Source of the DNA: an uncultured Rikenellaceae bacterium
Lineage (GTDB): Bacteria > Bacteroidota > Bacteroidia > Bacteroidales > Rikenellaceae
NCBI GenBank assembly: GCA_947054185.1
Contig: CAMRVW010000034.1
Coordinates: 1-15,676 of the forward strand
DNA: 15,676 nucleotides
Reading direction: 5' to 3'
The notes below the pieces were generated by a model. That model was not told the DNA's origin. It did no database searches and saw only the letters and a program-made list of their open reading frames with translations. Numbering within the stretch: the first letter of the stretch is position 1; each line of letters begins with the position of its first letter. Positions 1 through 5,793 of the stretch are shown here, piece after piece. Made by a program: the position numbers and the translations under genes.

Positions 1-8
1 GTCACGGA

Positions 9-28
9 GGGGTCTCGGACCCCCTTTT
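9..28 (+). terminator. Possible rho-independent terminator of a gene left of the window
   Basis: GGGGTC at 9-14 and GACCCC at 18-23 form a 6-bp GC-rich stem with a TCG loop, followed by C and TTTT at 25-28 and another T stretch a few bases later. This fits a plus-strand intrinsic terminator with a short T tract. The gene it would end is not visible, so the direction is inferred from the T tract only. Confidence 0.5.
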
Positions 29-59
29 GATATTTTTGAGAGCAAAGACTAAGAGAATA

Positions 60-104
60 ATGTCATAAATGTGTAAGACGCATGTCGAAACACATTTATG
101 ACAT
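60..104. repeat. Perfect 15-bp inverted repeat with 15-nt spacer
   Basis: ATGTCATAAATGTGT at 60-74 is the exact reverse complement of ACACATTTATGACAT at 90-104. The 15-nt spacer itself contains GAC-GCAT-GTC, which could extend the fold. Neither side has the T tract expected of an intrinsic terminator. A perfect AT-rich palindrome of this size could be an operator for a dimeric or tetrameric regulator, an RNA hairpin, or the remnant of a small mobile element. Nothing in the window tells these apart. Confidence 0.6.
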
Positions 105-263
105 ATCTGTTTTCGGCCCATGGATTTTGTGCCTAAATGATATTCAAATAGGGGCATGGACTCTCGGCGGAAAGGGAGAGGAAGCAGGGCGGAGATAATA
201 AAACGGCAAAACAATAAGGAGCAGGGCGGTAAAATATTGGCGGGCGGTTCTCGGGTTGTGGCG

Positions 264-693
264 GGCCGACCGCAGGTCGGCCGCATGGGATGCGGATTCG
301 GGGTCGGGAGAGTGGTGGATGAAATTTTAGCGTGAGATTAGAGAGCGTGAGCAGGCCCGAGGAACGAGGGCCGCATCGGCGTGGAGGTCAAGGGTGTGGT
401 GAGGTTCGCGCGTGGTGGATGACAAAGACGGGCGGCACCTTGGATTGGTTGGGGTGCTGTGCCTTTGGCGTGGAGGAGAGCGACCCGGGGCCTGCGGAGG
501 GCAGAGGCGTGGAGGTGATGGGCTTCACGGATTTACTTAAGTCACCGACCTATATATTGCTGAGTGGGCTTGCGGCCCTCCGTTGGGCGGAGGCTCCGGG
601 CCGCTCGGGACTCGTGTCATCGTCCCGTTTACAAGGAATAGGCTTGCGGCATACTTCGTAATGCCGGGAATAAGGAGATGTGTGCGGTTTCCG
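264..693 (+). repeat. Structured intergenic repeat, copy R1
   Basis: This is the first of three copies of a repeat found only in gene-free DNA in this window. It begins with a hairpin (GGCCGACC-GCA-GGTCGGCC, 264-282). Block A follows (304-501), which aligns without gaps to 15006-15203 of R2 at about 183 of 198 positions by hand count. A variable spacer (502-569) leads to block B (570-693). Block B starts with 44 bases identical to R2 and holds two adjacent hairpins, at 572-604 and 606-627. Its tail shares ACAAGGAA and TTCGTAATGCCG with R2 and stops about 20 bp from the tRNA-Asp terminator. I see no terminal inverted repeats, no target duplication and no transposase. The strand label only means the orientation in which the copies align. 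Confidence 0.85.
572..627 (+). other. Paired hairpins of repeat R1 block B
   Basis: The first hairpin pairs GCGGCCC (572-578) with GGGCCGC (598-604). It is continued by TCCG with CGGA around a TTGGG loop and leaves the 3' bulge GGCTCC. One base later CGGGAC (606-611) pairs with GTCCCG (622-627) around a 10-nt loop. Copy R3 preserves both stems with different base pairs. That pattern is expected if the fold itself, as RNA or single-stranded DNA, is under selection. Confidence 0.7.
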
Positions 694-711
694 CAAACAT
701 TAAGAATAAAC

Positions 712-743
712 AAAAATCCCCCTCGGTGACCGAGAGGGATTTT
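712..743 (-). terminator. Intrinsic terminator of tRNA-Asp
   Basis: CTCGG (722-726) pairs with CCGAG (730-734) around TGA, and the stem continues past one mismatch as AATCCC with GGGATT. Read on the minus strand the hairpin is followed by a run of five T, just 2 nt beyond the tRNA 3' end. A short T run on the plus strand means it may also stop transcription coming from the left. Confidence 0.75.
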
Positions 744-744
744 G

Positions 745-818
745 CGGTATGGACGAGACTCGAACTCGCGACCTCCTGCGTGACAGGCAGGCATTCTAAC
801 CAGCTGAACTACCACACC
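745..818 (-). tRNA. tRNA-Asp (anticodon GUC)
   Basis: On the minus strand a 74-nt cloverleaf is readable. The acceptor arm GGTGTGG pairs with CCATACC through one G-T wobble. The anticodon arm CCTGC-CTGTCAC-GCAGG places GTC as the anticodon (complement at 782-784). The T arm contains GTTCGAGTC. The discriminator base is G, as expected for aspartate tRNAs. CCA is not encoded, so it must be added after transcription. It is a single gene with its own promoter, leader hairpin and terminator. Confidence 0.95.
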
Positions 819-825
819 TTACGTT

Positions 826-851
826 AAATCAGGTGTAACCTTTCCTGATTT
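826..851 (-). other. Hairpin in the tRNA-Asp 5' leader
   Basis: AAATCAGG (826-833) pairs perfectly with CCTGATTT (844-851), an 8-bp stem with a 10-nt loop. The predicted transcription start falls at about 852, so the primary transcript would begin almost exactly with this hairpin, which would be removed by RNase P at 818. It may protect the 5' end or help present the precursor; that role is inference. Confidence 0.5.
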
Positions 852-858
852 TGCACTG

Positions 859-889
859 CAAAGATAGAATGTTTTTTTTAATTGTGCAA
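859..889 (-). promoter_or_regulatory. Bacteroidetes-type promoter of tRNA-Asp
   Basis: On the minus strand TATCTTTG (859-866) matches the Bacteroidetes -7 element TAnnTTTG exactly, and TTG (887-889) lies 20 nt upstream as the -33 element. The predicted start lies about 35 nt before the mature tRNA 5' end. The A/T run between the two boxes is typical of strong stable-RNA promoters in the phylum. Confidence 0.8.
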
Positions 890-917
890 TAGGATGACGA
901 TTTTTTTGTTACATTTG
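882..917 (+). promoter_or_regulatory. Possible msrA promoter, divergent from the tRNA promoter
   Basis: TACATTTG at 910-917 fits the -7 consensus TAnnTTTG and would start transcription about 25 nt before the msrA ATG. The only nearby TTG (882-884) is 25 nt away, longer than the usual 19-23, so the -33 half is weak. It overlaps the -33 region of the tRNA promoter on the other strand. Confidence 0.45.
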
Positions 918-946
918 TAATGATGTAATGTTGTAAAAGTGTGATT

Positions 947-1438
947 ATGAGTAAGGAGATTGCCATTTTTGCTGGGGGATGTTTCTGGGGCGTGGAGTAT
1001 GTAATGAACCGAATGGCCGATATAGAGTCGATAGAGGTGGGGTATATCGGGGGACGTGAAGATATTGTCGCGCCATCTTATGAGCAGGTGTGCAAGGGTG
1101 ATACGGGCTATATAGAGGCAGTAAGGATTGTGTTCGACCCGGCCAAGACTTCTTATGAGAAGTTGTGCAAGTTGTTTTTCGAGGTTCATGATCCCACCCA
1201 GCGTGACGGTCAAGGTCCCGATATAGGAGAGCAATACATGTCGGTCGTGTTTTATGCGGATGAAGAGCAACGCAAAGTGGCTCAGTCGGTTATTGATATG
1301 CTTCGGTTGCGTGGGATGGATGTGGCGACACAGCTGAGGCCGGCCACCGCTTTTTATCGCGCCGAGGAGTATCATCAAAATTATTATCAAAACAAAGGCA
1401 CCGAGCCATATTGTCACTCTTACGTCAAGCGGTTTTAG
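947..1438 (+). CDS. msrA: Peptide-methionine (S)-S-oxide reductase MsrA
   Basis: Reduces the S form of methionine sulfoxide, free or in proteins, back to methionine in the cytoplasm, normally recycled by thioredoxin. The 163-residue product carries the family signature GGCFWG at residues 10-15, where Cys12 is the catalytic nucleophile. Further typical blocks are the E-x-V-x-VGYxGG-like segment (here EVGYIGG), the FFEVHDPTQ motif and the EEYHQNYY stretch. A Cys near the C terminus (PYCHSY) may act as the resolving cysteine. I chose ATG 947; an in-frame GTG six bases upstream would add only two residues. The gene stands alone, with a weak promoter before it and a bidirectional terminator after it. 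No fused MsrB domain is present. Confidence 0.95.
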   Translation: MSKEIAIFAGGCFWGVEYVMNRMADIESIEVGYIGGREDIVAPSYEQVCKGDTGYIEAVRIVFDPAKTSYEKLCKLFFEVHDPTQRDGQGPDIGEQYMSVVFYADEEQRKVAQSVIDMLRLRGMDVATQLRPATAFYRAEEYHQNYYQNKGTEPYCHSYVKRF

Positions 1439-1495
1439 CCTTGCGCGCGATGAGTGTTCAGAGCCTAAGGCAGAGTCATTGTGTGCGGCATTAAT

Positions 1496-1525
1496 AAAAA
1501 AGGCGACCATAAGGTCGCCTTTTTT
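1496..1525. terminator. Bidirectional intrinsic terminator between msrA and rsmD
   Basis: GGCGACC (1502-1508) and GGTCGCC (1513-1519) form a perfect 7-bp stem with loop ATAA, flanked by six A on the left and six T on the right. The element therefore terminates on both strands: msrA from the left, and the rsmD operon, which stops 7 nt away, from the right. Confidence 0.92.
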
Positions 1526-1531
1526 ATCTCT

Positions 1532-2065
1532 CTAAGGCTCGAATATGGAGAAATTTACGCTCCCGTAATGCCTGTGTTGGCTGAATCGGGGATGTGACGA
1601 GAAGTCTTTGTGTTTGGAGTGTTCGAGTATGAATATGCCCGTTTGGTTGAGCAGTCCGCTCGACATGATAATGTCGGGCAGGGTGTCGGCCTGTTCGAGG
1701 TCGTAAGGGGGGTCGGCGAATATGATGTCGAACTTGTCGCGCGAAAGACGCACGAAGTTGAAGGCGTCGCCGAGTACGGCTTTTATGGCGGAAAGCTTCA
1801 TCTTGGCGGCCGTTTGGGCTATGAAAGAGTGGTGCAGCCTTTCCGCCTCCACCGATATGACGCGGGCGGCACCGCGAGAGGCGAACTCGTAAGAGATGGA
1901 TCCGGTGCCTGAGAAGAGATCGAGCACCTCCAGCCCCTCGAAGTCATAGAGGTTGGAGAGAACGTTGAAAATGTTCTCTTTGGCGAAATCGGTTGTGGGA
2001 CGGGCTTTCAGTCCGCGTGGCGGGTCGATTGTTCTGCCGCGGCAGGTGCCGCTTACGATTCTCAT
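1532..2065 (-). CDS. rsmD: 16S rRNA (guanine(966)-N(2))-methyltransferase RsmD
   Basis: SAM-dependent methylation of the exocyclic amine of G966 in helix 31 of 16S rRNA, part of 30S maturation. The 177-residue protein begins with MRIVSGTCRGR, the usual RsmD N terminus, followed by the R-P-T-T-D-x-x-K-E-N-x-F-N block, the SAM-binding motif DLFSGTG (49-55) and the N6/N2 methylase motif DPPY (118-121). The frame stays open upstream to 2179, but that extension has no family similarity and the ATG at 2065 gives the canonical length. It is the last gene of a three-gene minus-strand operon and ends just before the shared terminator. A 167-bp spacer separates it from the DUF3822 gene. Confidence 0.93.
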   Translation of the reverse strand: MRIVSGTCRGRTIDPPRGLKARPTTDFAKENIFNVLSNLYDFEGLEVLDLFSGTGSISYEFASRGAARVISVEAERLHHSFIAQTAAKMKLSAIKAVLGDAFNFVRLSRDKFDIIFADPPYDLEQADTLPDIIMSSGLLNQTGIFILEHSKHKDFSSHPRFSQHRHYGSVNFSIFEP

Positions 2066-2232
2066 GTCGTCTGTTTTAGCTGTTTGTCTTATTGTTGCAA
2101 AGGGCATTGGGCATGACACTCTTTTGCGTCTTATGGTGCATGCAAAGAGGGTTGACTGCCAGATTTTTGCGGGCGTCAAACGGTCCGTTTTCTTCGTGAC
2201 AGGCGGGGATTACGGTTGTCGTCACACCTGTC

Positions 2233-2946
2233 TCAGAGCGCGAAATAGTGCGGCGGGTCGATGGTCTCCACCTTATAATATACGCCAAGCATTGAGGCCG
2301 TGGCGCTGCCGTTCAGGCCGGGGCAGAGCACCAATGGCGACTCGAGGTCGTGTTCATGCAAAAGGTGCTCGATGTAAAATACCATGTCTTCGACAGACTT
2401 GCCCGGCAGCTGTTCGGCAAAGAGCATCTTTTTGCCTTTCCACAGGGTTGTGGTTACAAAGTCGCCCACCCGGTCGAGCGTTATCACCGTACCTCCTCCC
2501 ATGCGGCGGCAGTAATTGACGGCTGCCATTATGGGGTTGGTGATCACGACGTTGCGATAGATGGTGTTAAGCCTTTCGTCGACGGTTTTGTTTATCACGG
2601 TGAGGTATGCTATGTCGTCGCGGGTGTGGGCGGCCACCGTCTCTTTGGACGGAGAGAAGTTGATGCCTATGTCTGTGACGTAATCGAGCCTGCATGAGGG
2701 GTCGAACAGCGGTTCGGGCACGATGATGCCGCGTCCGTCGGCCACTATCGCACACACGGTGTCGGTGTCGGGATGGAGCGAGTAATAGCCCTCTATGGCA
2801 GCACACGCCTCACCCGGCGATAGTGTCGAGCTGCTCTGATAGTGCTCTTGTGTGCCGGAGGTGTTGTCGAAAAAAGAAAGTCCACCCATATATATAAGGA
2901 TGGACAGACTTTTACCTTCGGAACGATTATTCCCAGTTACCCGCAT
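2233..2946 (-). CDS. DUF3822 family protein
   Basis: Function unknown. I assign DUF3822 from the overall pattern and because the family usually precedes rsmD in Bacteroidales, as here. The 237-residue product has no signal peptide or membrane segment and looks cytoplasmic. Near the N terminus (about residues 14-26) is SLSILIYMGGLSF, a beta-hairpin pattern like the first strands of actin-like ATPase or ribonuclease-H folds. Another hydrophobic strand with glycines follows around GGGTVITLDRVGDFVTTTL. The start codon lies 20 bp inside the end of the upstream gene, which implies translational coupling. Resemblance to PilM/FtsA-like proteins is my inference, made attractive by the pilin-like neighbour. 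Confidence 0.75.
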   Translation of the reverse strand: MRVTGNNRSEGKSLSILIYMGGLSFFDNTSGTQEHYQSSSTLSPGEACAAIEGYYSLHPDTDTVCAIVADGRGIIVPEPLFDPSCRLDYVTDIGINFSPSKETVAAHTRDDIAYLTVINKTVDERLNTIYRNVVITNPIMAAVNYCRRMGGGTVITLDRVGDFVTTTLWKGKKMLFAEQLPGKSVEDMVFYIEHLLHEHDLESPLVLCPGLNGSATASMLGVYYKVETIDPPHYFAL

Positions 2947-3544
2947 CGTTGGTTGCCTCTGTTATTGAACCGACTTTCATGCCGGGATATTTGCCTATGG
3001 TCTTCTGCTTGTCGATGAGGTTGACAAGTTCCTGGTGGTATTTCTCGTCGTTGAGATAGGTCTTGAAAGGGGCTTTTGCCTCGAACACGGGTATGGTCAC
3101 CTTAGAGCCGGTGGTGAGGGTGTCGGCTGCAAGTATGAACTCGGTGTTGCCAGAGAAGGGTATGTAACGTATGTCGTCGGCGTTGAAACCCTTGTTGAAT
3201 ATGGTGTCCAAAACGGCTATCTTCACCTTTACGGTCTTGACCAGGCCTTTTGCCACAGCCAACGAGTCATCTTCAGAGCCGGTCTTGATAAGGTATACCA
3301 TAGAGTCGGTCTTGATGAAGTTGATGAGGGTGTCGAAAGAGCCGGTATATTTTGAATAGAGCTGCTTATATGCACGTTCGGCGGTGCGAATGTCTTTCAA
3401 ACGGCTGATGACGGCCTCGTCGCGAACTTTCTTAATCTCCTGAAAATCGAGCGGGGTCTTGATTTGCATGTAAACGGCGTATGCCAACAGACACACGATT
3501 ACCAGCAATACGATCTGAAGCAGATTCTTAACTGATTTTTTCAT
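2927..3544 (-). CDS. Membrane-anchored conserved protein with pilin-like N-terminal helix
   Basis: Function unknown. The 205-residue product starts with a short basic stretch (MKKSVKN) and one hydrophobic segment (about 9-27), with no obvious lipoprotein cysteine or clear signal peptidase site. An amphipathic segment (LKDIRTAERAYKQLYSKY, about 50-67) follows, like the helix after the membrane part of pseudopilins, then a soluble domain of strand-like repeats. The C terminus SITEATNDAGNWE is a pattern I recall from conserved Bacteroidales hypotheticals. It is the first gene of the operon with DUF3822 and rsmD and overlaps the next gene by 20 bp. A role as a pseudopilin-like envelope protein is inference. 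Confidence 0.75.
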   Translation of the reverse strand: MKKSVKNLLQIVLLVIVCLLAYAVYMQIKTPLDFQEIKKVRDEAVISRLKDIRTAERAYKQLYSKYTGSFDTLINFIKTDSMVYLIKTGSEDDSLAVAKGLVKTVKVKIAVLDTIFNKGFNADDIRYIPFSGNTEFILAADTLTTGSKVTIPVFEAKAPFKTYLNDEKYHQELVNLIDKQKTIGKYPGMKVGSITEATNDAGNWE

Positions 3545-3575
3545 TTGGATTATGTTTTTATTTTAGTTTTTTTTG

Positions 3576-3583
3576 CAAAGTTA
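3576..3583 (-). promoter_or_regulatory. -7 element of the pilin-like/DUF3822/rsmD operon
   Basis: TAACTTTG on the minus strand matches TAnnTTTG and lies about 30 nt before the first start codon of the operon. The nearest TTG upstream is about 27 nt away, longer than normal, so the -33 contact is unclear. The surrounding A/T-rich sequence fits a promoter. Confidence 0.55.
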
Positions 3584-3817
3584 TAAAAAAATGAATATGC
3601 GCATACCCCACAACGAATATTTTTAAAGAAAGTTGTTCGGTTTTCTTTTAATCATCAATGGCATGAAGGGGCGGGCGGGGTGACATTTGTTCGTTTCGCG
3701 TTACGTTTCGGAGGCAATGAACGGTGCGGGCGGTTTGTTGCGTCGGGTGCTTTTAAGGGAGGTTGAGCAGAGGAGGAGGCGCGGGTTGGTTTTTTTAATA
3801 AAAAGTAATGCAAATAT

Positions 3818-5239
3818 ATGACAGAGAGTCAGATAGTCGAGCGTATAGCGAAGGCGTTGAGGCATGAGCCCACAGCCGATCAGGCGCGTGTGTTGGATGG
3901 TCTTGCCGATTTTGTGCTTAACAGCGAGCGCGGCGAGATTATGATAATAAATGGTTATGCCGGTACGGGCAAGACCTCGGTGATAGCCGCTTTTGCGCGT
4001 GTGATGCGCGGCATGAGGGTGCCGTTGTCGTTGTTGGCGCCCACGGGTCGGGCCGCCAAGGTGCTCGGCGGATATGCCGGGGGCGGGGCGCTCACCATAC
4101 ACAAGAAGATATACCGCCAGAAGTCGGCCCTCTCCGACAGCTTCGACCTCAATTTCAACAAGGTCAAAAACGGGGTGTTTATTGTGGACGAGGCTTCGAT
4201 GATATCGGACAGCTCGTTTGAAAACAACATATTCGGCAGCGGCAACCTGCTCGAAGATCTGGTGCGCTTTGTCAACAGCGGCGATAATTGCCGTCTTATA
4301 ATAGTGGGCGATAATGCGCAGTTGCCGCCTGTGGGGTCGCCCGTGTCGCCGGCGCTCGATTACGACACCATGTCGAGGTATGGCAAAGTGCGCTATTTTC
4401 AGATGGGGCAGGTGGTGCGTCAGCAGCGTAAGTCGGGCATATTGGCGGCAGCCACCGAGGTGAGGCGCATAATAGAGGGCGGAGAGGCCCGTGTGCCCCG
4501 TTTCTCGCTCGATTATGACGACGTGAAGGCCATAAACGGAGGCATGTTCCTCGAAGAGCTGGAGAGTTGTTATGCCACATACGGCAGTGACCAGACGGTG
4601 GTGATAACGCGCTCCAACAAGCAGGCTAACCGTTTCAACGAGGGTGTGCGTTCGCGGGTGCTCATGCAGGACGAAGAGCTGTCGTCGGGCGATATGGTGA
4701 TGGTGGTGCGCAACAATTACCACTATGGCGACCGGGAAAACGGGCTCGACTTCATTGCCAACGGCGACATGGCGCGCGTGGGGCGGGTGCGGCGCTATGA
4801 GGAGGCTTACGGTCTGCGGTTTGTGAATGTCTCGCTCACCTTTCCCGACTATGACGACGCCCAGGTAGATGCCAAGGTGATACTCGACACCCTGTCGAGC
4901 GTTACGCCGTCGCTCGATTCGGAGTCGTCGAGAAGGCTGTTCGAGGGGCTCGATGCCGATTATGCCGAATATACGCGCAAGGGCGAGAGGTATATGAAGA
5001 TAAAGGAGGATGACTATTACAACGCCTTGCAGATAAAGTTCGGCTATGCCGTGACATGCCATAAGGCCCAGGGCGGACAATGGAGCGCCGTGTTTGTGGA
5101 CAGGATGCTGTGGGGAGAGGAGATCATATCCATAGAGCTGCTCAGGTGGCTCTATACCGCCATAACGCGTGGTGTGGAGAGGCTCTATTTCATAGGCTTC
5201 GACGACAGTTTCTTTGTCGAGCCGCCCGATTATTGGTAA
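3818..5239 (+). CDS. RecD/Dda-like superfamily 1 DNA helicase
   Basis: ATP-dependent helicase expected to move 5' to 3' on single-stranded DNA, acting in repair, recombination or replication restart. The 473-residue protein contains the SF1 motifs in order: Walker A GYAGTGKTS (46-54), motif Ia LAPTGRAA (73-80), Walker B DEAS (124-127), motif III GDNAQLPPVG (164-173), the UvrD-C-like VTCHKAQGGQW (about 412-422) and LYTAITR (445-451). It lacks the long N-terminal domain of RecD2 and has no RecB or RecC neighbour, so it is the small stand-alone type, often annotated in Bacteroidetes as exonuclease V alpha subunit or AAA ATPase. It is divergent from the rsmD operon, and I see no clear promoter match in front of it. 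The next gene encodes a probable OB-fold single-strand binding protein. Confidence 0.88.
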   Translation: MTESQIVERIAKALRHEPTADQARVLDGLADFVLNSERGEIMIINGYAGTGKTSVIAAFARVMRGMRVPLSLLAPTGRAAKVLGGYAGGGALTIHKKIYRQKSALSDSFDLNFNKVKNGVFIVDEASMISDSSFENNIFGSGNLLEDLVRFVNSGDNCRLIIVGDNAQLPPVGSPVSPALDYDTMSRYGKVRYFQMGQVVRQQRKSGILAAATEVRRIIEGGEARVPRFSLDYDDVKAINGGMFLEELESCYATYGSDQTVVITRSNKQANRFNEGVRSRVLMQDEELSSGDMVMVVRNNYHYGDRENGLDFIANGDMARVGRVRRYEEAYGLRFVNVSLTFPDYDDAQVDAKVILDTLSSVTPSLDSESSRRLFEGLDADYAEYTRKGERYMKIKEDDYYNALQIKFGYAVTCHKAQGGQWSAVFVDRMLWGEEIISIELLRWLYTAITRGVERLYFIGFDDSFFVEPPDYW

Positions 5240-5407
5240 CGGTTTTTGCGGTTTTCGGGGGCTTTTTGCGGTTATTTTTCATTGTCGGTGCAAGGGTGTG
5301 TTTTGGCAGTGAGATACAGTATGTTGCGTCGGCGGCTTAATATTTTTTTATTTTGTTTGAAAACTTCTAAAAAAGTGCTATTTTTGTAAGCGGAAAATTA
5401 TATTTAA
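5240..5407 (+). other. Helicase to DUF3127 spacer with promoter
   Basis: The spacer begins with a short direct repeat (TTTTTGCGGTT at 5243-5253 and 5263-5273, 20 bp apart) and turns A/T-rich near the promoter described separately. I see no clear intrinsic terminator for the helicase gene, so readthrough into the next operon is possible. Confidence 0.5.
5356..5386 (+). promoter_or_regulatory. Bacteroidetes-type promoter of the DUF3127-purH unit
   Basis: TTTG (5356-5359) and TATTTTTG (5379-5386) match both elements of the consensus with 19-nt spacing. The predicted start lies about 15 nt before the DUF3127 ATG, giving a short leader. Because purH begins 20 bp after DUF3127 ends, this promoter probably serves both genes. 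Confidence 0.8.
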
Positions 5408-5773
5408 ATGGAATTAGAATTAGTTGTAAACAGGCTTTTGGATGTTGTGAGCGGTACTTCCGCCCGCGGGCAATGGCAGAGAAGAGATGTCGTTTTCGAC
5501 CAGATGGACGAGTATGGCAGTAAGCTGTGCGTCACCTTTTTCGGCGACAAGATGAACGAGGTGGCGGTGCTCAAACCGGGCGATAAGGTGATAGTGTCCT
5601 TTAACATAAGCTCGCGCGAGTATAACAACAGGTGGTACACCGAGGCCAGGGGATGGAGGGTGCGTCCCGTCCTGCCGCAACAGGATGCGGCTCCCGTGCA
5701 GGCGGACATGCCTCCCTTGACGCAGGCCGACGAAGAGGTGGCCGACAATGGCGGTGGCGATCTGCCGTTTTAA
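5408..5773 (+). CDS. DUF3127 OB-fold protein with SSB-like C-terminal tail
   Basis: Probable nucleic-acid binding protein. The 121 residues form a compact N-terminal domain (about 1-85) with the strand pattern of the DUF3127 family, ending in the block NNRWYTEARGWRV. A low-complexity acidic linker follows, and the extreme C terminus is DLPF. Bacterial SSB proteins end with a similar acid-plus-IPF/LPF tip that recruits helicases, exonucleases and primase, so this tail suggests a partner-docking role. The gene lies after a RecD/Dda-like helicase and 20 bp before purH, from its own promoter. The function of DUF3127 is not established to my knowledge; single-strand binding is inference from fold and tail. 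Confidence 0.85.
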   Translation: MELELVVNRLLDVVSGTSARGQWQRRDVVFDQMDEYGSKLCVTFFGDKMNEVAVLKPGDKVIVSFNISSREYNNRWYTEARGWRVRPVLPQQDAAPVQADMPPLTQADEEVADNGGGDLPF

Positions 5774-5793
5774 CTGAAAGTAATGATTTTACG

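Larger units (their letters stand above)
1..744. other. Gene-free region left of tRNA-Asp
   Basis: I find no convincing coding sequence here. Open frames exist on both strands because the DNA is G-rich and stop-poor, but none resembles a known protein. What can be supported is a terminator-like hairpin near 9-28, a perfect inverted repeat at 60-104, a short direct repeat (AGCAGGGCGG at 183-192 and 220-229, 37 bp apart), the structured repeat R1 from about 264 to 693, and the tRNA terminator at 712-743. The gene served by the leftmost hairpin would lie outside the window. Confidence 0.7.

Noticed and set aside
31..38. TATTTTTG as a -7 promoter box
   Set aside because: It directly follows the terminator hairpin, has no -33 TTG at the right distance and no gene follows for 900 bp.
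332..661. 109-residue plus-strand open frame in repeat R1
   Set aside because: It is a translation of the repeat. R1-R2 differences are mostly amino-acid changing, the frame ends differently in each copy, and no known family is recognisable.
264..693. Insertion sequence or classical MITE for R1
   Set aside because: No transposase, no terminal inverted repeats and no target duplication are visible at the R1 or R2 borders.
537..815. Minus-strand open frame crossing R1 and tRNA-Asp
   Set aside because: Its first part is the tRNA read as protein and the rest is repeat sequence; no independent evidence of coding.
2066..2179. N-terminal extension of RsmD
   Set aside because: The 38 extra residues do not resemble RsmD proteins, whose N terminus is MRIVSG-like at 2065.
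2179..2191. Palindrome AAACGG-T-CCGTTT between the DUF3822 gene and rsmD as an operator
   Set aside because: Short, single occurrence, and no promoter elements nearby; likely chance.
3811..3818. TATATTTG on the minus strand as an extra promoter for the rsmD operon
   Set aside because: No TTG 19-23 nt upstream, and a better -7 element lies at 3576-3583 near the first gene.
5080..5340. 86-residue open frame overlapping the helicase end
   Set aside because: Out-of-frame shadow of the helicase motif VI region with no own features.
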